Shown: positions 5,094 to 7,131 of the stretch, in pieces
Position numbering within the stretch: position 1 is the stretch's first letter
Layout of the letters: each line of letters starts with the position of its first letter
NCBI GenBank assembly: GCA_902496945.1
Contig: CABVDE010000059.1
Coordinates: 1-7,131, forward strand
DNA length: 7,131 nucleotides
Reading direction: 5' to 3'
DNA from: an uncultured Collinsella sp.
GTDB lineage: Bacteria; Actinomycetota; Coriobacteriia; Coriobacteriales; Coriobacteriaceae
The notes under the pieces: model-generated
Database searches by the model: none
The model's input: only the letters and a program-made list of their open reading frames with translations
What the model was told of the DNA's origin: nothing
Made by a program: the position numbers and the translations under genes

Positions 5094-5163
5094 CCAGGAA
5101 GGGACAAGTAAATTATGGTAGGTAAAGCGTTTGACCTGCCAAAATAAACCTGTCCCTTTTTGG
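5094..5163. repeat. Long imperfect palindrome (REP/MITE-like), possible bidirectional terminator
   Basis: Arms 5099-5123 and 5134-5158 are complementary at 20 of 25 positions around a 10-base centre that itself can pair (AAA-GCG-TTT). Allowing G-T pairs, the stem extends outward to about 5094-5163. The right arm continues into CTTTTT, so a rightward transcript from the dehydrogenase-like gene could terminate here. The element lies 7 bases after that gene's stop and about 120 bases before pgi. Its right half (5135-5164, minus strand) matches the repeat at 3706-3734, which suggests a dispersed element rather than a locally evolved terminator. Confidence 0.6.
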
Positions 5164-5221
5164 TCGGTCGCCGTTTGGGGGCGGATTGGCAACGCTCGCT
5201 GATTACGGTCTTGACCTGCGC

Positions 5222-5227
5222 TAGAAT
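5222..5227 (+). promoter_or_regulatory. Candidate -10 element of the pgi promoter
   Basis: TAGAAT matches the TATAAT consensus at five of six positions and would start transcription near 5234, giving a leader of about 50 bases. At 17-18 bases upstream only a weak -35 (CTGATT, 5199-5204) is present. The good TTGACC at 5211-5216 is too close to be its partner. The location fits pgi, but the assignment is tentative. Confidence 0.35.
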
Positions 5228-5244
5228 AGGGGCATCTGATTATC

Positions 5245-5268
5245 CGGGCGCATGGAGGTTTGCGCCCG
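5245..5268 (+). promoter_or_regulatory. Leader hairpin upstream of pgi
   Basis: CGGGCGCA (5245-5252) and TGCGCCCG (5261-5268) form a perfect 8-bp GC-rich stem with the loop TGGAGGTT. The loop holds a Shine-Dalgarno-like GGAGG. The hairpin ends six bases before the true ribosome site GAGGAGG (5275-5281). No T-run follows, so it is not a terminator. It may protect the 5' end of the message or modulate ribosome access. Confidence 0.5.
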
Positions 5269-5286
5269 TATGTTGAGGAGGACTTT

Positions 5287-6981
5287 ATGGCAACTGTTGC
5301 CGCACCTATCGACGCTACGTCGACCGCCGCTTGGAAGGCGCTCGAGGCTCATCAGGAGAAGCTCGAGGCCGAAGGTATCGACCTCAAGGCCTGGTTCGCT
5401 GCCGATGCAGAGCGCGTGAACAAGCTGAGCTTTGACGCCGGTGACCTGCACTTCGACCTGTCCAAGAACCTGGTGACCGATGAGACCGTCAAGCTGCTGT
5501 GCGATCTTGCCCGCGAGGTGAAGCTCGAGGAGCGCCGCGATGCCATGTTCTCCGGCGAGCACATCAACACCACCGAGGACCGCGCCGTCCTGCACACCGC
5601 GCTGCGCCGTCCGGCAAGCGAGAAGGGCCAGCTCATCGTCGACGGCCAGGACGTCGTCGCCGACGTGCACGAGGTCCTCGACCGCATGTACGCCTTTGCC
5701 GAGCGCGTGCGCTCCGGTGAGTGGAAGGGCGTTACCGGCAAGAAGATCGAGCATCTGGTGTCCATCGGCATCGGCGGCTCCGACCTGGGCCCGGTCATGG
5801 CTTACGAGGCTCTGCGCCCCTATGCCGACGCCGGTATCGACTGCCGCTATATCTCCAATATCGACCCCAACGATCAGGCAGAGAAGCTCAAGGGCCTGGA
5901 TCCCGAGACCACGCTCGTGATTATCGTCTCCAAGACCTTCACCACACTCGAGACCCTCACCAACGCTCGCGAGGTCAAGACCTGGATGCTCGAGCAGCTC
6001 AAGGCTCAGGGTGCCATCGACGGCTCCGATGAGCAGAACGCCGAGGCCGTGGCCAAGCACTTCGTTGCCGTTTCCACCGCACTCGACAAGGTTGAGGCCT
6101 TCGGCATCGACCCCGCTAACGCCTTTGGTTTCTGGAACTGGGTCGGCGGCCGCTATTCCGTCGACTCCGCCGTGGGTCTGTCGCTGATCGTCGTGCTCGG
6201 TCCCGAGCGCTTCCAGCAGTTCCTCGAGGGTTTCCACGCCATCGACGAGTACTTCTGCAATACCCCGCTCGAGAACAACGCTGTCGCGCTGATGGGCCTG
6301 CTCAACGTCTGGTACGTCAACTTCTTCGGCTCTAAGAGCCACGCCGTGCTGCCGTACTGCCAGTATCTGCACCGCTTCCCGGCCTACCTGCAGCAGCTCA
6401 CCATGGAGTCCAACGGCAAGCACGTCCGCTGGGACGGCAGCGCTGTGACCTCCGATACCGGTGAGATTTTCTGGGGCGAGCCCGGCACCAACGGTCAGCA
6501 CGCCTTCTACCAGCTGCTGCACCAGGGCACCGTGGTGGTCCCGGCCGACTTTATCGCTTTCGCCAACACTGCCAACCCCGCAACCGACAGCGGCCAGGAT
6601 GTTCACGAGCTGTTCCTGGGCAACTTCCTGGCCCAGACCAAGGCACTCGCCTTTGGTAAGACGGCCGACGAGGTGCGCGCCGAGGGCACGCCCGAGCAGA
6701 TCGTCCCGGCCCGCTGCTTTAAGGGCAACCGTCCGACGACCTCGATCTTCGGCGATACGTTGACCCCGTTCGCACTCGGCGAGCTCATCGCTCTGTACGA
6801 GCACATCACGTTTGTCGAGGGCACGGTCTGGGGCATCGACTCCTACGACCAGTGGGGCGTCGAGCTGGGCAAGCAGCTTGCCAAGCAGATTACCCCGGCC
6901 TTCCACGACGACGCCGCCAAGGCCGAGCAGGACGCTTCGACCCAGGCGCTCATCGAGTTCTACCGCGCTCACCGTAAGTAG
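5287..6981 (+). CDS. pgi: Glucose-6-phosphate isomerase
   Basis: A cytoplasmic glycolytic and gluconeogenic enzyme that interconverts glucose 6-phosphate and fructose 6-phosphate. It has 564 residues, close to the 549 of the E. coli enzyme. Phosphate-binding segments SIGIGGSDLGP (159-169) and SKTFTTLET (215-223) belong to the SIS folds. VGGRYSVDSAVGLS (287-300) and GIDSYDQWGVELGK (516-529) are the two family signature patterns. By comparison with the rabbit enzyme, the catalytic residues are Glu374 (in MESNGK), His405 (in GTNGQH), Lys529 (in VELGK) and Arg289 (in GGRYS); all are present. The ATG at 5287 follows GAGGAGG (5275-5281) at five bases, which rules out the in-frame TTG at 5260. Codon use is strongly biased toward C-ending codons, consistent with high expression. 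It is probably a single-gene unit, ended by the terminator at 7010-7045. Confidence 0.98.
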   Translation: MATVAAPIDATSTAAWKALEAHQEKLEAEGIDLKAWFAADAERVNKLSFDAGDLHFDLSKNLVTDETVKLLCDLAREVKLEERRDAMFSGEHINTTEDRAVLHTALRRPASEKGQLIVDGQDVVADVHEVLDRMYAFAERVRSGEWKGVTGKKIEHLVSIGIGGSDLGPVMAYEALRPYADAGIDCRYISNIDPNDQAEKLKGLDPETTLVIIVSKTFTTLETLTNAREVKTWMLEQLKAQGAIDGSDEQNAEAVAKHFVAVSTALDKVEAFGIDPANAFGFWNWVGGRYSVDSAVGLSLIVVLGPERFQQFLEGFHAIDEYFCNTPLENNAVALMGLLNVWYVNFFGSKSHAVLPYCQYLHRFPAYLQQLTMESNGKHVRWDGSAVTSDTGEIFWGEPGTNGQHAFYQLLHQGTVVVPADFIAFANTANPATDSGQDVHELFLGNFLAQTKALAFGKTADEVRAEGTPEQIVPARCFKGNRPTTSIFGDTLTPFALGELIALYEHITFVEGTVWGIDSYDQWGVELGKQLAKQITPAFHDDAAKAEQDASTQALIEFYRAHRK

Positions 6982-7009
6982 TCTTTACGGCCGATTTGGC
7001 TTATGACTG

Positions 7010-7045
7010 AAAGGGGCCCGTATCCGTTGGGATGCGGGCCCCTTT
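7010..7045 (+). terminator. Strong intrinsic terminator of pgi
   Basis: AAAGGGGCCCGTATCC (7010-7025) pairs with 7030-7045 over 16 bp with one T-G wobble around the loop GTTG. It lies 28 bases after the pgi stop. The trailing T-tract is short (TTT, then GCTATTT), but the A/T ends of the stem make it nearly symmetric, so it could also act on leftward transcripts. The last 86 bases of the window (7046-7131) hold no gene or convincing signal that I can recognise. Confidence 0.8.
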
Positions 7046-7131
7046 GCTATTTGAATGGGCATGAGGGTGTATTGAGGGGGGTGTTCCTATAGTTTTGTCA
7101 ACTGGTAAATGCTCTCCGTGCGACCGGATCG

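Noticed and set aside
5260..5286. In-frame TTG start extending pgi by nine residues
   Set aside because: It lies at the edge of the leader hairpin loop without a properly spaced ribosome site, whereas the ATG at 5287 has GAGGAGG five bases upstream.
5221..6972. A 583-codon open frame on the minus strand opposite pgi
   Set aside because: It mirrors pgi codon bias (GC-rich, C-ending codons leave the antisense frame free of stops). Its translation is a low-complexity mix of G, V, L, D and E with no recognisable motif, while pgi has all catalytic signatures.

Overview
This GC-rich window has Gram-positive-style signals: strong Shine-Dalgarno sequences, a Bacillus-type SOS box and short intergenic gaps. 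Its gene families (DUF3793 beside a short-chain flavodoxin, a UvrX-like polymerase with a YolD partner, and a 564-residue Pgi) fit an anaerobic gut actinobacterium of the Coriobacteriia, most like Collinsella. That placement is an inference from gene style and was not checked against a database.

Layout. (1) Positions 1-1118, minus strand: a DUF3793 protein followed by a flavodoxin that runs off the left edge, probably one operon read from a good sigma70-type promoter at 1157-1184. (2) Positions 1119-1292: a divergent control region. It also carries a CsoR-like GC-rich palindrome just ahead of a plus-strand gene for a small membrane-anchored, Cys-rich protein with a heavy-metal-associated (HMA) domain (1293-1676). 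(3) Positions 1703-3626, minus strand: a Y-family translesion polymerase and a YolD-like partner, overlapping by 8 bases. They are driven by a near-consensus promoter whose start region carries two SOS/LexA boxes. (4) Positions 3797-4420: a PAP2 membrane phosphatase. (5) Positions 4562-5086: a half-length, active-site-less relative of the iron-containing alcohol dehydrogenases. (6) Positions 5094-5163: a long imperfect palindrome, part of which recurs at 3706-3734. (7) Positions 5287-6981: pgi, with a leader hairpin and a strong terminator at 7010-7045.

How the parts work together. The left third looks like metal and redox physiology: flavodoxin, a DUF3793 protein with an unusual six-cysteine insert, and a metal-binding HMA protein. 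The middle is an SOS-inducible mutagenic repair operon. The right side is core glycolysis (pgi) next to accessory material: a decayed dehydrogenase domain and a mobile-looking palindrome.

No complete new defence or mobile system is visible. The observations most worth a second look are: a textbook intrinsic terminator for the HMA transcript embedded inside the opposing yolD gene; the tandem LexA boxes; the non-canonical insert in the polymerase little-finger domain; the Cys-rich insert in DUF3793; the truncated dehydrogenase; and the repeated palindrome.
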